Assembly: GCA_007258455.2 (NCBI GenBank)
Contig: VDFB02270651.1
Location: 696,926,197 to 696,990,196 of the forward strand
Direction: 5' to 3'
Source: Sequoia sempervirens
Taxonomy: Eukaryota; Streptophyta; Pinopsida; Cupressales; Cupressaceae
DNA length: 64,000 nt
Below are positions 24,505 to 35,887 of the stretch, one piece after another. A program made the position numbers and the translations under genes. Below the pieces are notes generated by a model. The model saw nothing but the letters and a program-made list of their open reading frames with translations, made no database searches and was not told the DNA's origin. Positions within the stretch are counted from its first letter, which is position 1; every line of letters starts with the position of its first letter.

Positions 24505-24650
24505 AATGCACTATGGTTGACAAGGTAGGGGAAACATGAGAAAATGCCTCATAGAAATGGGGTCTCACAGTGATGTACATCACCATGAGACCCAATTTCT
24601 ATGAGGCATTTTCTCATGCTGCCCCTACCTTGTCAACCCTACCAAATTGG
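24505..24650. mobile_element. Palindromic foldback element, family A, copy 2
   Basis: GGTTGACAAGGTAGGGG and GAAAATGCCTCATAGAAATG pair with their complements downstream; centre TGATGTACATCA near 24,573. Nearly perfect hairpin of about 140 bp. Confidence 0.8.
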
Positions 24651-24659
24651 AAAGCTTGT

Positions 24660-25530
24660 GTTTTGTCAATAGAGATGAAAACCAAAATAGTTTCAAAGAT
24701 CTATCAATGTGGAAGTGGCGTATTCCAATTTTTCAGAGACATGTATGGGAAATTTGGTGGCATAGACAATGTAATCAGTGGTTGACAAGGTAGGGGAAGT
24801 GATAAAATGCCTCATATAAATGGGGTCTCATGGTGCTCTACATCATCATGAGTCCCCATTTCTATGAGGCATTTTTCCACACTGCCCCTACCTTGTCAAC
24901 CCTACCGCATCAAGAAAAGCTAGTGTTTTGTCAATAGAGATGAAAACCAAAATAGTTTCAAAGATCTATCAATGTGGGAGGAGTATATTCCAATTTTGTA
25001 GAGATGTGTATGGAAAAATTGGTAGCATAGATAGTGCAATCAACTATTTGATAAAATGCACATCAGCATCAGACCCCATTTCTTTGAGGCATTTCTTCAA
25101 ATAGTTGATTGCCTTGTTTATGTTATTTGATTAAATGGTTTGGTAGACAGGTATGGAAAATTTGTTAGCATAAACAAGACAATCAACTACTTGGTATATT
25201 TGTTTGACAAAATACCTCATTGAGATATGTCATCATGGACTAGAATGATTGCAAGATATGCAAAAAATAGATTTTCAAGCATTTGCAATTTGTAGGTGAA
25301 AAAAAAAATTCAACTACATTTTCCAACATCCCCCATGCCTATACCAAAATGAAACCTTTGGAGAGTGGTATGCACATCCATAGTAAAGTATTGAGAAATG
25401 ATGTATTATTTTACTTATTTAACTTTTTTCATAAATATGTGTATAAAAAATGTGGAAGCATACACAAAGTAAGTCAATTTTTTAACAAAATGCCTCAAAG
25501 AGATGTGGTTTAAAAATGTAATTGGCAAGT
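24660..25530 (+). pseudogene. PLS-type PPR gene fragments, broken
   Basis: PPR proteins of this kind act in organelle RNA processing and editing. Recognisable pieces are DMYGKFGGID (near 24,738), a YGKIGSIDSA piece (near 25,010), DKIPH-DMSSW and MIARYAKN (near 25,220-25,260), then STTFSNIPHAYTKMKPLE and GMHIHSKV (near 25,310-25,390), and KKCGSIHKV with NKMPQRDVV (to 25,513). These follow the usual PLS order (TFSNIL-ACA-M, G--IH, MYAKCGSI, MPQRDVVSW). Stops, frame changes and foldback insertions at 24.5-24.9 kb break it. One or two of the pieces repeat, as expected for tandem PPR motifs. Confidence 0.75.
24779..24917. mobile_element. Palindromic foldback element, family A, copy 3
   Basis: GGTTGACAAGGTAGGGG at the left is mirrored by CCCCTACCTTGTCAACC at the right, with the CCTCAT.AAATGGGGTCTCA arm inside. 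It lies between two PPR pieces, so it probably inserted into or near that sequence. Confidence 0.8.
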
Positions 25531-25539
25531 GTAAAGAAT

Positions 25540-25960
25540 TGTGTAATTTAAAATGTGCATTGATAAGCTAAGGTTATAATGACAAACAAACAATGATCAA
25601 CATGGAATATGAAAAATAACAAAATCAAAGAAAACTAAAATATAATGAAATAAAATGTGTAAAGACTTCACATACCTGAAAAACCAGAGTTTCGAATGGA
25701 GGAGTTTTACCCAATTATGTAGCCTCTGCTTCTTTCTTCAAACTCTTCAACAATTTGACTTTTTCAAAAGTTTGTTCCCCTCCAAAATTTAGTTTTATAT
25801 CAATATTCAATGGAACTCGGACTTGAATTGATAGTATATGCCTTTCAATGTGAAAAATATTCTATTTCTTGCAAAAGGTGGTGGAAAGATCATGAAAAAG
25901 GTGGTGGAATGTGAAAAACTTGCATGCACACTTCACAAAATCATCAAAAATCTTTTTTTT
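25540..25960. other. No gene seen
   Basis: AT-rich; nothing recognised. Confidence 0.5.
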
Positions 25961-25969
25961 GTCTAAACT

Positions 25970-26110
25970 TGCTTCTCTCTCTCTCAAGTCTCTCCCTCCT
26001 ACCCCCTCTCCCTTGCTCAAGTCTCTCTCTCTCTCTCACTAAATGTATGTATCTCCTACCCTTAACTCTTAAAATGTCTACCCTCTACCCTCTCACTCAC
26101 TCACTAGCTT
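25970..26110 (+). repeat. Pyrimidine-rich (CT)n tract
   Basis: CTCTCTCTCAAGTCTCTCC blocks and related CT-rich stretches; a simple repeat, not a coding sequence. Confidence 0.75.
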
Positions 26111-26136
26111 GCCAAATAAGTGAAATTCGAAATGTA

Positions 26137-26235
26137 GTGGCCTATTTGAAAAAATGGGTCCAAGAAATGGGGTCGAGCTCGGTGATGTAAATCACCGGGA
26201 GACCCCATTTCTTGGACCCATTTTTTCAAATAGGC
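26137..26235. mobile_element. Palindromic foldback element, family B, copy 1
   Basis: GGCCTATTTGAAAAAATGGG, then TCCAAGAAATGGGGTC, mirrored by GACCCCATTTCTTGGA and CCCATTTTTTCAAATAGGCC, around a GGTGATGTAAATCACC centre. Confidence 0.85.
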
Positions 26236-26318
26236 CAAGTTAGATTGTCAATTTCATCGAATTGGAAATCTAGTGGGAATTTCCAAGTTATTTGTTAATT
26301 TCACCAAATTGGCAATGT

Positions 26319-26494
26319 AGTGGCCTATTTGAAAAAATGGGTCCAAGAAATGGGGTCTCTTGGTGATGTAAATCAATGAGAGATCCCATTTCTTGGGCCT
26401 ATTTGAAAAAATGGGTCCAAGAAATGGGGTCTCTTGGTGATGTAAATCACTAAGAGATCCCATTTCTTGGACCCATTTTTTCAAATAGTCCAAG
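26319..26494. mobile_element. Palindromic foldback elements, family B, copies 2 and 3
   Basis: Two further copies in direct succession (26,319-26,402, right arm cut short, and 26,397-26,494, complete), again with GGGTCTCTTGGTGATGTAAATC centres. Their ORF on the minus strand is a hairpin by-product. Confidence 0.8.
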
Positions 26495-26509
26495 TTAAAC
26501 CATCAACCC

Positions 26510-27628
26510 TTAAACCCTAATCTGTCAACCCCTATACCCTCTACCCTATACATTGGACCCTTAGCCCTAATCACTCAACCCTATACCCTCAACCAAATAC
26601 CATAAACCATCAACCCTATAGGTCCTCAACCCTAGACCCTTAATTTTCAACCCTAAACCCTAAAACCCTTAAACCCAAGTAAACTCTCCTTAATCCCTCA
26701 ACCTTCAACCCTTAAACACTCAACCCTTAATCCCTCAACCCTAAACTCTCAACCCTTAAACCCTAATCCCTCAACCCCTATACCCTCTACCCTATACATT
26801 GGACACTCAACCCTAATCCCTCAACCCTATACCCTCAACCCTCTACACTCAACCTTAACCCCTAAACCCTCAACCCTTAAACACTAAACCCTTAAACCCT
26901 CTACCCTCTAACCTCTACCTTATAAATTAAACCCTCAACCCTCAATTCTCAACCCTCAACCCTTAATCCCTCAAACCTCAACCCTCAACACTTAAACCCT
27001 AAACCCTCAACTCCTATACCCTCTACCCTATAAATTAGACCCTAATCCCTAATGCTTCAATCATATACCCTCAAACCTATACCCTAAACACTTAAAACTT
27101 CTACCCTACACCCTCAAACCTAATCCCTCAACCCTATACCTTCAACCAAATACCCTAAACCATCAATCATATAGGTCCTCAACCCTATACCCTCAATTCT
27201 CAACCCTCTACCCTACACATTGGATCCTCAACCCTCATATATCTTTGTCCCTCCCTCCTCTTCTCCCCTTCTCTCTATCTCACTTCTCCCTCCATCTCTC
27301 CTTCCATCCATTCGTACCTCTCTACCCTAATCCCTACACCATAAACCATCAATCCTTAAACCCTTAAACACTCAACCCTAAACCCTAAACCCTCAACCCT
27401 CAGCCCTTAAACCCTCAACCCTTAAACCCTCTACACTCTACTCTCAACCCAATACCCTCTACCCCCAACCCTCAACCCATAAACTATTTAACAAAAAAAA
27501 ACTCTCCAACCTAATCCCTCAAACATCAACCCTCAATCCTTAATCCTTCAACGCTTAAACCCTCAAACCTCAACTCTCTACCCTCAATCCTAAACCCTTA
27601 AACCCTAATCCATCAAACCCTATACCCT
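26510..27628 (+). repeat. Degenerate telomere-like CCCTNNA array (left part)
   Basis: Dense heptamers of the type CCCTAAA, CCCTCAA, CCCTTAA, CCCTATA and CCCTCTA. CCCTAAA is the Arabidopsis-type telomere unit. The array is interstitial and decayed. It also holds higher-order blocks (anchor ATAGGTCCTCAACCCT at 26,618 and 27,171) and a CT-rich interlude at 27,240-27,330. Confidence 0.85.
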
Positions 27629-27728
27629 NNNNNNNNNNNNNNNNNNNNNNNNNNNNNNNNNNNNNNNNNNNNNNNNNNNNNNNNNNNNNNNNNNNNNNNN
27701 NNNNNNNNNNNNNNNNNNNNNNNNNNNN
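27629..27728. other. Assembly gap of exactly 100 N
   Basis: A run of 100 N, the usual placeholder for a gap of unknown size. On its right the copia RT frame is cut; on its left the telomere-like array is cut. Confidence 0.95.
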
Positions 27729-30700
27729 CACTCTCTTCACAACATCCCAATGCATTCTTCCTGGATTAGCCATAAATCGACTAAGTACTCCCACTACTTG
27801 GGCAATCTCTAGTCTTGTATAGACCATTACATACATGAGACTGCATACTGCACTAGCATAGAGTACATTGGTCATGTCCTCTATCTCAGTAGGAGATTTT
27901 GGATAGTCCTCAATAGATAGCTTCATTCCCTGCAAGACTGGAACCACTAGTTGTTTGCAATCATAAATACAAAATCTCTCAAGAACAGTCCTTATATACT
28001 TACTCTGGCTGAGCCAAAGCTTTCTATTCTTCATGTCCCTAGTTATCTCCATCCCCAGAATATGCCTTGTTGCACCAAGATCTTTCATTTCAAACTTAGC
28101 AAACAACTGAGACTTAAGATCATAAATTATTAGCTTGCTATTGCCTATGAATAACATATCATCAACATAGAGAGCAATAACTAATACTTGATCACTTTCA
28201 GCTTTATAATACACACAGTGATCAAATTTTGATCTCACAAATCCCAAAGACAATACCAATGTATCAAATTTATGGTACCACATTCTAGGTGACTGCTTTA
28301 ACCCATACAGAGACTTCTTTAATTTGCATACCAGTTTTTCTTTACCTTTTTCAACAAAGTGCTCAAGCTGGGACATATAGATTTCTTCTTCAAGATCACC
28401 ATGAAGAAATGTTGTCTTCACATCCTTCTGTTCTACCTCTAATTCATATGCCACTGCAAGTGACAAAATAAATTTGATAGATGTCAGCTTTGCTATAGGA
28501 GAAAAAATCTCCCCATAATCAATTCCCTCGATCTGGGAATAACCCTTTGCAACCAGTCTTGCCTTGTACTTTTCTACACTGCCATCCAGACCAATCTTTT
28601 TCTTAAACACCCATTTGCAGCCCATAGGTTTTCTTCCTTTAGGCAAGGGAACTGGACTCTAGGTTTCATTCTTTTCCAATGATGCCATCTCTTCATTCAT
28701 GGCTTCCAACCAAGAGTCTGAATCAGACATTTTAAATGTCTCCTTTATAGTCCTAGGCTCATCAGTGTTAGAAATTAAAGCATAAACACAAGTAGAATCA
28801 ATCAATGAGAACCCATACCTATCTGGGTGTTTTCTTTCTCAGGTTGACCTCCTCACTTGCTGAGGCTGAGGTTCTTCTTCTCCATAACTTTTGGAACTGC
28901 TCGAGCTCTCCTCTGTTTTAGGTACATTTTGAATTTCCAATTCCTCTTTCTCTGATGTAGGAGGAATTAATGCTACATCCTTATTGTTTTTTGACTTTGT
29001 CTCTGACTGCAAATCCAAAGTGGAAGGTTTCAGCTCATGAAAGATTACACTTTTGCTATATACAACCTTCTTTGTATTAGGATTCCAAAGCTTGTATCCC
29101 TTTATGACAACACTATAGCCAATAAAAATATATTTGATAGCCTTCTTCTCCAATTTAGATCTTTTCACATCCGGCACATGAGCATATGCTTCATAGCCAA
29201 AAACATGAACATTTCTAAGAGAGGGCTTCTTACCAGACCATGCTTCCAAAGGTGTTTTCTCAACAAGAGCAAAATTTGGAGAATGATTAATTAGATAACA
29301 TGCAGTAGATACAACCTCAACCTAGAATTTCTCCTCCAAGCCAGCACTACTCAGCATACTTTGTGCTCTCTCCATCACTGTCCTATTGAATCTTTCTGCA
29401 ACTCCATTCTGCTATGGATTATAAGGTGTAGTCTTATGTCTTTTGATTCCATGGTCTTTACAGTATCTTTCAAATTCATCAAAACAGAATTCACTACCAT
29501 TATCAGTCCTTAAGAATTTTATTTTTCTACCAATCTGATTTTCTACAAGGTTCTTAAATTCCTTAAATCGACTGAATACCTCTGATTTACTTTTCAGAAA
29601 ATAAACAAATGCTCTTCTTGAATAATCATCAATGAACAACACATAGTATCTTGATTTAGACAAAGAAGGAACATCCACTAGACCAAATACATCCAAATGA
29701 ATATAATTTAGCAAACAAGAAGATTTATGAGGACTGGAATAAAATGAAACACGGTGCTACTTTCCATATATATAGTGTTCACAGAATTCAAATTCAAGAT
29801 TACAATCTTCAAGCCCCTCAACCAGGTTTTTATTCTTCAATTTTTTTAAACCTTTTTCTCCTATGTGGCCTAACCTATGATGCCAAAGCATAGTCTTCTG
29901 TGCAGGAAGTTTTACTTCCATAGAGTTTACATAATTAGGGATATTTCCCTCTTTACCTCCATGAGCAGCCTTCAGTGACTTTACAAAGACACTGTTACAT
30001 TGAACAGCCTGTGCATCCAACTTGTATAGGGTACCAATTCGAGCACCTCTAGCCAACACCATTGAACCTCTAGTCATCTTGCAGCCATTTCCAAAGAACG
30101 TAACTTGTACACCAATATCATTTAGCATACTTACAGATAATAGATTTTGAGCCAGACCTGGTATGTGCATACCATTATTGATTCCCTTTACTTTTCCATC
30201 TAGGAATTGTATCCTAACTCTTCCATGGCCAACAATCTCCAAAGTTGAATCACTTGCTAAATACACCTTTCCACCACCGTATCCTTCATACTTTGTGAAC
30301 CACTCTCTATGAGATGTCATGTGGAATGATGCTCCAGAATCAATCAGCCAGACATCATTTGATGCCTGTGTAACCAAGGCTGCAATGAAGGCATCACCAT
30401 CACTGTGAGAAGAACCATTGTCGAAAGATCCCTTCTTCTTTTTTTCCTCTTTACAATCCTTTCAGACATGACTAGGTTGCCCACAGTTCCAACATTTCAC
30501 CTTGGACTTCTTACCAGGAGACTTTGATCTCCCTTCTGATTTCAATTTGAAATTCTTGTCCTTCTTCTTTCCTTTCTCCTTTGGTCTTCCTCTGACAACA
30601 AGAGCTTCCTTCGCCATCTCAGAATATTTCCTTCTCATCTCTTATGACAACAAAGATGCAACAACATCTTCCATCTTGAAACTGGATGTTGAAACTCCCA

Positions 30701-31185
30701 ATCACCATCACCAGATGATCCCATGAGTCTGGTAAAGAACACAATAGAAGCATACAACGATCCTCTTCTTCAGTCTTCACACCAACATATGTCAATTGAG
30801 CAAGTAGCATGTTAAATGCGTTCAAATGATCAGCTACAGACCCTCCTTCCTACATTCTCAAAGAGTATAGTTTCTTCCTCAGGAATAGTTTATTCCCCAA
30901 GGACTTCCCCTGATAAATAGATGTCAGTCTCTTCCACAAGGAAGATGCAGTCTTCTCTTCATGCACATTGAGAAGAACTAAGTCTTCCAAATAGAGCCTT
31001 ATAAGCCCCTTAGACTTCCTATCTGCAAGGTCCCAATCTTCTTTCTTCATGCCTGTAGGTTTCACTCTAGCCACAACAATCTAGAGATCATGGTCAACAA
31101 GAAGATCCTCCATCTTGAGTTTCCACAACTCAAATTTACTGCCATTGAACTTCTCTATTTCAAACTTTCTAGATGTACTAGCCAT
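27729..31185 (-). pseudogene. Copia gag-pol polyprotein, decayed and truncated
   Basis: Start Met at 31,185 (MASTSRKFEIEKFNGSKFEL). The gag region (to about 30,600) has the IRLYLEDLVLLNV and SLPDSWDHLV stretches typical of TNT1-like gag. A CCHC knuckle CWNCGQPSHV-KDC lies near 30,490-30,440. Protease LIDSGASFHMT (30,340) is intact. The integrase holds H-x-H (HHRLGHIG, near 29,890) and the D-D-E core (DVFG 29,690, TDNGSEF 29,495, then NP-QNG near 29,420). RT has KGYSQIEGIDY, KSLYGLKQSPRMW and an intact YVDDM (28,160). Breaks: TAG or TGA at the knuckle, before HRVSF (29,757), in NP-QNG (29,413), at 28,839 and in the NETWSP position (28,660), among others. RNase H is missing into the gap. Confidence 0.9.
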
Positions 31186-31285
31186 CTCAACCTGTAATTA
31201 GAAATAACAAACTGTACAAGACTCCCATTGAAACATAATTGACACAAAAAACCCAATGTACCCACAAGGATAACACAACTAGCCA

Positions 31286-31298
31286 AGCTCTGATACCA
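31286..31298 (-). other. Copia primer-binding site
   Basis: On the minus strand TGGTATCAGAGCTT, the classic initiator tRNA-Met site, two bases from the LTR end at 31,301. Confidence 0.9.
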
Positions 31299-31300
31299 CT

Positions 31301-32818
31301 TGTAAGGAAAATTAGATGCAGAAACAATTCTCCTAACATCAATACCTCAAGAAAGAATGCAGATGTACTTTTAAATTTTACAATTATAGTCAAGTTAAGA
31401 TGCACTAAGAAACAGATTACAGAAACAAATTTTTCACAATCACACAAGAACACCAGATATACATGGGAAAACCCTTATGGGAGAAAAACCCCCCACACCA
31501 AAAGAAATCACTTTGTATTATAGTAATGAAGATTACATAAAAATTCTAGACTTATCTTTTTGGTGTCATTATATAGCAACATTCACCATGTACATTCTTT
31601 GAACAAAAACTCTAAAGTTACATCCTTTATAGATTAGAATACATTCACTAATCAACAACAATCTCTCGAACCAACCAACGAACCAATCAATAATCCAACC
31701 AATCACAAACTGCAATCTCTGAGTATATCCATGCTGTTCCCTAACTGTTGAACTTCCTCACAGAATTGTCACAATGAACCAACTGCTAACTATTCACATT
31801 CGGCTCCTCCTATTCATCCACGAGATGCCACATTAGATAGTCTTACTCGGTCAACACAATTCAAACTATACTGGCATCTTGGTGAGACACTAACAGTGTC
31901 TCGCCAATGCCACATATCCTTCATACCGATGTCGCCAAGAGTCTCTGTTATCACTAAGAAATTTTATCGAGCTTCATGAGTTACACCGAGTCATCAAGCA
32001 GTCACCCAGACCTATCACATTCACCAGAAGATCATAGCAAGTCACCAAAGTTATACCGAAGACACAAGTCATATCAAACTCCAAGTAGAAGTCGGCAAGA
32101 CTCGCATCTTTTGCCGAGAGTTCATACCGAGACATAAAGGTTACCCGAAGTGTTCATCCATCACCAAAAAATTTCCCTTCGCTAAGACTTTACTCCAAGA
32201 TCTCTAAGCTATTCTGAAGATTCTTTGTCATTGACAATACTGACCAAAGCGCTGGGACTTCTTACAAAAACCACCGTGTTACACCGATGACCCCCAAGTG
32301 TGTCCTTGTCAGCAAGACTTTCAACTATCGCTAAGATCTCATACCAGAATATTTAAGTTACACAAACACCATCACTCATCGCTAGGAGTCACTCTGATGA
32401 ATGTTTGGAAGTGTCCCCGTCAGCATGACCTTCTCTGTTCGCTGGGAATTCTCACCGAGCCATATGTTATGGCAAAGACACCAGTAGTATTCCTGTTGGT
32501 GAGACATTAGCTTTCACTGAGACTCTTCACCAAGCCGCTGTGTTACACCGAAGATCATGGTCACCAAGAGTCTCCTCGATACATGATTGAATGGCCTTTT
32601 GGCAAGAGGTATCCTGAGCACTAAGAGATCATAGCGAATACACTATGTCACAATGATAGACCAAAGTGAACCTTTCGGCAAGATAGTAACAAGGTCACAA
32701 TGACCTATTTAAAACATAATGAATCAAACTGCTAGTCATCCAGACAATGAAGATGTCACACTGACTTGATACTAATGGAGGTTTCATCCTATATTGTTTG
32801 AGGCACATATTTCCAACA
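31301..32818 (-). repeat. Copia 5' LTR (1,518 bp)
   Basis: On the minus strand from TGTTGGAAATATGTG (32,818) to TTTTCCTTACA (31,301), next to the primer-binding site. Its partner LTR is not in the window. Confidence 0.85.
31568..31578 (-). promoter_or_regulatory. Likely LTR TATA box of the copia element
   Basis: CTATATAATG on the minus strand inside the 5' LTR, about 270 bases from its end; suited in place and strand to drive the gag-pol transcript. Confidence 0.45.
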
Positions 32819-34870
32819 AAACCCTAAACCATCTACCCTCTACCCACAACCCTCAACCTTAAACCCTGAACCCTCAATCCCTATACCCTCTACCCTATAC
32901 ATTGGACACTCAATTCTAATCCCTCAACCCTATACCCTCAACCCTCTACCCTCAACCCTCTACCCTCAACCTTAAACCCTCAACCCTCAACCCTTAAATC
33001 CTAAACCCTTAAATTATTGACCCTCTACCCTCTACCCTATACATTAAACCCTCAATTATCAACCCTCAACCCTTAATCCCTCAATCTTTAAACCATAAAA
33101 CCTCAACCCCCATACCCTCTACCCTCTACATTGGACCCTCAACCCTAATCCTTCAACCATATACTCTCAAACCTATACCCTAAACCCTTTATGCTCAACC
33201 ATTAACCCTCAACCCTAAACCCTTAAACCCTTAACCCTTAACCCTTAACCCTTAACCCTTAAACCTTATGCCCTCTACCCTCAATCCTATACCCTCAACC
33301 TAATACCCTAAACCATCAACCCTATAGGTCCTCAACCCTATACCCTCAATTCTCAACCATTTACCCTATACATTGGATCATCAACCCTCATATATCTTTG
33401 TTCCTCCCTCCTCTTCTCTCCTTCTCTCTATCTTGCCTCTCCCTCCATCTCACCATCCATCCATCCTCCTCACCTAGCCAGCCTAAAACCATCAGCCCTT
33501 AAGCCCTTAAACCTCAGCCCTAAACCCTCAACCCTCAGCCCTTAAACCCTCTACCCTCTACCCTTAACCCTCACCTCGACTAATCCCTCCCAGCCGTAAA
33601 CCATTAAGCCAAGTAAACTCTCTACCCTAATCCCTCCAATTAGCTCCAGCCCATAGAGCCCTAATCCCTCCTTCTACCCTCCCACCTATACATTGACCCT
33701 CAACCCTAATCCCTCATGCAGCCTTACCCCTCAGCCTCTACCTCCTTGTTAAGCCTCAGCTGTCAGTAAGCTGAAACCTTGACCCTTAAACCTCTACCTC
33801 TACCCTCTACCCTATACATTAAAACCTCAACCCTCAATTATCAACCCTCAACCCTTAATCCCTTAACTCTAAACCCTTAAACCCTAAACCCTCAACCCCT
33901 ATACCCTCTACCCTATACATTTCACCCTCAACCCTAGTCCTTCAACCATATACCCTCAAACCTATAACCTAAACCCTCTACCCTCAACCATTAACCCTCA
34001 ACACTAAACCGTTAAACTTGAAACCCTTAAACCTTCTACACTCTACCCTTAACTCTAATCCCTCAACCCTATACACTCAACCCAATACCCTAAACCATCA
34101 ACCCTATAGGTTCTTAACCCTATACCCTCAATTCTCAACCCTCTACCTTATACATTGGATCCTCAACCCTCATATATCTTTGTCCCTCCCTCCTATTCTC
34201 TACTTCTCTCTATCTCACTTCTCCCTCCATATATCCCTCCCTCTATCCCTCCCTCTCTACCCTAATCCCTCAACCCTAAACCATAAATGCTTAATCCCTT
34301 AAGCACTCAACCATAAACCCTAAACCATCAATGCTCAACCCTTAAACCCTCTATGCTCTACCATCAACTCTCATCCCTTAAACCCTTAAACCCAAGTAAA
34401 ATCTCTACCCTAATCCCTCAAGCCTTAAATGCTCAACCCTCAACCCTATATCCTCAATCCTCTACCCTCAACCTTAAACCCTCAACCCTTAAACCCTCTA
34501 CACTCTACCCTCTACCCAATACATTAAACCCTCAGCCCTTAATTCTCAACCCTCAACCCTTAAACCCTAAACCATCAACCTATATACCCTCTACCCTACA
34601 CATTGGACCTTCAACCTAAACCTTCAACCATATACCCTCAAACCTATACTCTAAACCCTCTACCCTCAACCCTTAACTATCAACAATAAACCATTTAACC
34701 TTAAACCCTTAAACCTTCTACCCTCTACCCTCAACCCAATACACTCTATCCTCAACCATAATCCCTCAACCCTATGCCCTCAACCCAATAACCTAAACCA
34801 TCTACCCTATAGGTCCTCCACCCTAATCTCTCAACCCTATAACCTCAAGCCCTATCCATTTCTCTTTATC
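32819..34870 (+). repeat. Degenerate telomere-like CCCTNNA array (right part)
   Basis: It continues the array at 26.5-27.6 kb after the copia insertion. A higher-order block (ATAGGTCCTCAACCCTATAC, then CATTGGATCCTCAACCCTCA, then a CT-rich interlude) recurs at 33,324 and 34,106 (782 bases apart) and in part at 34,809. A perfect run of CCTTAACCCTTAACCCTTAA is at about 33,228-33,258. ORFs at 34,018-34,302 and 34,353-34,619 are by-products. Confidence 0.85.
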
Positions 34871-35520
34871 TATACATCTCACACCTCTCTCCCTCCCTCT
34901 CTCCTACCCTCTCTAATTGTCTCTATTTACCCTCTCCTTTCTATGTACCTCTCTCTCTCAATCAATCCCTACCACTCTCTCTTGATCCCTCTATATATCT
35001 CTCTCTCTATCTCCCTCCCATTGCCTCTCCATCACTTCCTCTCTCTCCCACTACCTCTCTCTCCCTATCTCTTAGGTATCTCCCTCACACCCCCTCTCTC
35101 TCTTAGGTCTCTTCATCTAGCACCATACCTAGGTAACTCTCTCTCTCTCCCCCCATCTCTCTATTTATCTCTCCCACACTACCTTGATAAGTTCCTCTCA
35201 CTCCACCCCCTCTCTCTCTCCATCTCTGTTAGGTCACTCCCTCCCACACTCTCTCCCTCTCTTAGGTCTCCCACTCTCACACTCCCTCTCTCTCACTCCT
35301 TATCTCTCCCACTCCCTCTCTATCACACTCCCTCTCACTACCTATCTCTCAAGTCTCTCCCTTTCACCCCTCCTCACACTACCAAGTCTATCTCTCTCTA
35401 TTCCCTCTCTCCCACCTCCCTTCTCTCTATCCCTATATCCCTCCCACCCTACCAAGCTAAGACCCTCTCACCCAACCCCTTCTCTCCCACTCCCTCTCTC
35501 TTAAAATTCTCCCTCCCTCT
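34870..35520 (+). repeat. Pyrimidine-rich CTCTCC tract
   Basis: Some 650 bases almost wholly of C and T on the + strand with CTCTCTC and CTCCC units; the ORF of 207 codons at 34,943-35,566 is Ser/Leu/Pro low complexity made by this tract. Confidence 0.9.
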
Positions 35521-35740
35521 AAAGACATACATAAATACATACATACTTACATACATACAAGCATAATACATACATACATACAATCCTACATACATACAAG
35601 CATACATGTACATATGTGCATACAATCTTAAATACATACATACATATAGGAATACATACATACATGCATTGATACATACATACACGTATACATACATACA
35701 TACAAACATGCATACATACATACATACATGACATAGACTA
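35520..35740 (+). repeat. (ACAT)n microsatellite
   Basis: Interrupted ACATACATACAT repeats; the Cys/Met/Tyr/Val ORFs on the minus strand are by-products. Confidence 0.95.
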
Positions 35741-35882
35741 ATACATGCATATATAAACATGCACATATATTCAATAGAGTATAACTTAACAAAAAGCAAG
35801 AGATAACATGTGTGTGTTATAATCCACACACATTATGTATTTCTAGACATGTCTCGAACAAACATAAAAAACCATGTCAAAA

Positions 35883-35887
35883 CTAAG
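35883..35887. repeat. Target-site duplication CTAAG (left)
   Basis: CTAAG precedes the E2 LTR start at 35,888 and follows the other LTR at 43,984-43,988. Confidence 0.9.

Larger units (their letters stand above)
27729..32818 (-). mobile_element. E5: Ty1/copia retrotransposon (Tork/TNT1-like), 3' end in the gap
   Basis: Reading the minus strand: LTR (32,818-31,301), tRNA-Met-type primer site, gag, zinc knuckle, protease, integrase, RT, then the gap. The integrase-before-RT order defines copia. The LTR starts TGTTGGAAATATG and ends TTACA. AAACC at 32,819-32,823 just outside the LTR is a candidate target duplication whose partner would be in the gap. CCCTNNA array occurs on both sides, so the element inserted into it. 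Confidence 0.9.

Noticed and set aside
26510..34870. True chromosome end
   Set aside because: Heptamers are degenerate, contain higher-order blocks and are followed by further elements on both sides, so the array is interstitial.
34943..35566. ORF of 207 codons on the + strand
   Set aside because: Ser/Leu/Pro low complexity produced by the CT-rich tract; no other sign of coding.
35449..35829. Cys/Met/Tyr/Val-rich ORFs on the minus strand
   Set aside because: By-products of the (ACAT)n microsatellite.
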